Shown: positions 4,631 to 6,266 of the stretch, one piece after another
Layout: every line of letters begins with the position of its first letter
How positions within the stretch are numbered: the stretch's first letter is position 1
NCBI GenBank assembly: GCA_900554525.1
Contig: USHL01000088.1
Span: forward strand, 1-6,266
DNA from: an uncultured Oscillospiraceae bacterium
GTDB lineage: Bacteria > Bacillota > Clostridia > Oscillospirales > Acutalibacteraceae
Direction: 5' to 3'
Length of the DNA: 6,266 nt
Notes under the pieces: model-generated
Told to the model about the DNA's origin: nothing
Databases searched by the model: none
Seen by the model: only the letters and a program-made list of their open reading frames with translations
Translations under genes and position numbers: made by a program

Positions 4631-6170
4631 GAATTTCAATGGGAACGTCCCTTGTTCCCGGAATACGCTTACCGACGGTTATATAATCAATCAGCGTTTC
4701 CACAATCTCGCGGGTAAGGTGTTCTAAGTTGGTGTATTGTTCAATCAGTTCGCGGCGATTGTCGCCCGCCGCGATTTTTTCTTCAATTTCGGCTAACTGC
4801 TTTTCTCCGTCAGCAATCACACGTTCCAAACGGTCACGCTCTGTGGTAAAGCCTTTTGACATATCCACATAATCACTTTCAGAAATTAAGCCCTTTACCT
4901 TATCCATATAAAGTTCCCGAATACCTTTTGAATATTCATCAATCTTTTTCTGATAAACGGTAAGGTCAGAGAGCAGACGTTTTTTTTGTCCTTGCAAGTT
5001 ATCACAAAATTCAATGTTCTGTTCTAACTCGTCTTTGTCAAGATACTCCGCAGCCAAGCGGTTAATCTCGTCAATTACCATTTTTTCAAGTTTGTCAACG
5101 GAAATAAAAGAGCCGATACAAGCGTCCTTTGCTACATGGCGGTTAGAGCATTGAAGATAATGCTTGTTGTGATTTTTGGAAGAACGCATTGTATAACCGC
5201 AGTTCGCACAACGGGCTTTTCTTGCAAATAAACCGATTGTGCCGACATCAAAGGGCTTTGCCCTTTGTACGATTAACGCTTGCACTCTATCCCATAACTC
5301 CCGGTCAATAATAGGCTCATGCGTTCCCTCGACAACGTACCATTCGCTTTTGGGGCGTGGTTTGTTTTGTTTCGTCTTATAGGACACACTACCATATTTC
5401 CCCTGTACCATATTGCCGATATAGATTTCATTTATCAGCATATCGGAAATAGCAAAGTATTTCCAAAGCGTACTGTTTCTTGTTTTCGGCTGTTGGTATC
5501 GTAAGCCATGCAGACGTTTATATTCTGTTGGATTTGGTATGCCCCGGTCATTGAGCATACGGGCGATTGCAGTTTTACCGTAACCTTGTGAAAACAGGGT
5601 AAACACTTCTCGGACAACGGCAGCGGCTTCTTCATCAACAATCAAATGCCCCTTTTGATTTGGGTCTTTCTTATATCCATAAAGAGCAAATGCGCCAATA
5701 TGAAAACCGTTTTTTCGCCTGTTTGTCAAAACGCTGCGGATATTTTCAGACATATCCTCTAAGTACCATTCATTGACAAGCCCGTTAATTTGACGGGATT
5801 TTTTGTTTCCCTTATTAGCGGTATCTGCGTTGTCAACAATGCTGATAAAACGAATACCCCAAATAGGGAACAGTCCATGTATGTACTTTTCTACAAGTTC
5901 CAGTTCGCGGGTAAATCGCGACTGTGTTTTGCAAAGGATAATATCAAACCTATGTTGTTCTGCGTCCTTGAGCAAACGGTTAAATTCTGGTCTGCGGCGG
6001 TCAGCGCCGGTATAGTCGTCGTCACTGTAAATGTTGTAAAGCTCCCACCCCTGTTCCATAGCATATTGCAGCAGCATAGATTTCTGATTTTGTATGCTGT
6101 TGCTGTCGTCAGTTTCAAATTGCTTGTTTCTATCTTCTTCGGATAAGCGGCAGTAAATAGCTACTTTCAT
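4617..6170 (-). CDS. Large serine recombinase (site-specific integrase/excisionase)
   Basis: A complete 517-residue large serine recombinase of the TndX/TnpX/Tn1549-integrase type. It would cut both strands at an attachment site through a phosphoserine intermediate and insert or excise its element. The N-terminal resolvase domain (about 1-150) has nucleophile S10 in YCRLSEED with R8, and SRFTRE at 84-89 supplying the paired arginines R85 and R88. The recombinase domain (PF07508) covers about 160-305. A zinc ribbon (PF13408) follows with C321, C324, C341 and C351, then a charged coiled coil (about 385-470) and a C-terminal strand ending EIHWNF. Length is usual for the family. The start at 6170 is preferred over 6176 because AAGGAG (6179-6184) is 8 bases from it and only 2 from the other. 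The gene looks intact, in contrast to the prophage on its left. Confidence 0.93.
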   Translation of the reverse strand: MKVAIYCRLSEEDRNKQFETDDSNSIQNQKSMLLQYAMEQGWELYNIYSDDDYTGADRRRPEFNRLLKDAEQHRFDIILCKTQSRFTRELELVEKYIHGLFPIWGIRFISIVDNADTANKGNKKSRQINGLVNEWYLEDMSENIRSVLTNRRKNGFHIGAFALYGYKKDPNQKGHLIVDEEAAAVVREVFTLFSQGYGKTAIARMLNDRGIPNPTEYKRLHGLRYQQPKTRNSTLWKYFAISDMLINEIYIGNMVQGKYGSVSYKTKQNKPRPKSEWYVVEGTHEPIIDRELWDRVQALIVQRAKPFDVGTIGLFARKARCANCGYTMRSSKNHNKHYLQCSNRHVAKDACIGSFISVDKLEKMVIDEINRLAAEYLDKDELEQNIEFCDNLQGQKKRLLSDLTVYQKKIDEYSKGIRELYMDKVKGLISESDYVDMSKGFTTERDRLERVIADGEKQLAEIEEKIAAGDNRRELIEQYTNLEHLTREIVETLIDYITVGKRIPGTRDVPIEIHWNF

Positions 6171-6193
6171 GTTCATATCTCCTTAAAGATAAA

Positions 6194-6239
6194 ACAAGCT
6201 ATTTTCTACATATATTATATCATGCAGAAAACAGCTTGT
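6194..6239. repeat. 18-bp-arm inverted repeat over the recombinase promoter
   Basis: The left arm at 6194-6211 (ACAAGCTATTTTCTACAT) and right arm at 6222-6239 (ATGCAGAAAACAGCTTGT) match as inverted copies at 16 of 18 positions; both differences would be G-U pairs in the minus-strand RNA. The 10-base spacer contains the -10 element, and the right arm overlaps the -35. It may be an operator for a dimeric regulator, possibly the recombinase itself. Confidence 0.75.
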
Positions 6240-6242
6240 CAT
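6214..6242 (-). promoter_or_regulatory. Promoter of the serine recombinase gene
   Basis: On the minus strand, ATGACA (6237-6242) serves as -35, followed by a 17-base spacer and a perfect TATAAT (6214-6219) with TG in the extended -10 position. The recombinase Shine-Dalgarno lies about 30 bases further on. The core elements coincide with a long inverted repeat, which suggests control of recombinase expression. Confidence 0.7.
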
Positions 6243-6266
6243 TGTTATTTTCTAAGGCTTACAGCC
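6243..6266. other. End of window upstream of the recombinase promoter
   Basis: Twenty-four bases with no recognisable gene or signal; the rest of the right-hand element lies outside the window. Confidence 0.3.

Noticed and set aside
5790..6146. Plus-strand frame of 118 codons (and a second one of 70) opposite the recombinase gene
   Set aside because: The minus strand here encodes the catalytic domain of an intact serine recombinase. The plus-strand frames have no Shine-Dalgarno and no recognisable content.
6194..6239. The long inverted repeat as an intrinsic terminator of a rightward transcript
   Set aside because: No uninterrupted T run follows on the plus strand, and a minus-strand promoter with consensus elements fits the same bases better.
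1..6266. CRISPR arrays, riboswitches, tRNA or rRNA genes
   Set aside because: No regularly spaced direct repeats, no recognisable aptamer or tRNA cloverleaf and no rRNA sequence were seen on either strand by reading.

Overview
The window looks like chromosomal DNA from a spore-forming member of the Clostridia (Oscillospiraceae or Lachnospiraceae type). Three things point there: a fragment of the spore-coat manganese-catalase-like gene cotJC, a lysis cassette of the kind seen in clostridial siphophages, and a large serine recombinase of the TndX/TnpX/Tn1549 style. All family assignments are from reading the translated sequence; no database search was run.

Positions 1-1191 hold a tightly packed plus-strand run of small phage or mobile-element genes: a one-helix membrane protein, a PcfK-like (AcrIIA9-related) protein and a DUF7666-type protein. 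At about 1250 the sequence switches abruptly, inside a short reading frame, into the 3' part of a tail/baseplate protein. Terminase, capsid and tail-assembly genes that would normally lie between such modules are absent, so the prophage appears internally deleted. Positions 1285-3980 are the end of a late operon: tail C-terminus, a CBM5/12-like tail accessory protein, an XhlA-like coiled-coil membrane protein, an N-acetylmuramoyl-L-alanine amidase, a small membrane protein and an r1t-type holin, closed by a strong intrinsic terminator at 3990-4020.

Positions 4021-4250 have no annotated-size gene but are structured. A near-consensus sigma-A promoter (4057-4085) and an intrinsic terminator (4156-4213) delimit a small RNA of about 120 nt. 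It runs antisense to the 3' half of a minus-strand frame for a small hydrophobic peptide ending in basic residues. This is the layout of Firmicutes prophage type I toxin-antitoxin loci. The peptide lacks a normal start codon, and its 5' side runs into the cotJC junction.

Positions 4251-4583 are an internal piece of cotJC, broken on both sides: the N-terminal portion is replaced by prophage DNA, and the C-terminal portion is cut off just before the recombinase gene. Positions 4617-6170 (minus strand) encode the complete serine recombinase. Its promoter (6214-6242) is embedded in an 18-bp-arm inverted repeat.

The simplest reading is that two elements, the degenerate prophage on the left and the recombinase-bearing element on the right, sit in the same sporulation gene and leave about 330 bp of it stranded between them. 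Whether cotJC is restored by excision, as sigK and spsM are in Bacillus, cannot be judged from this window.
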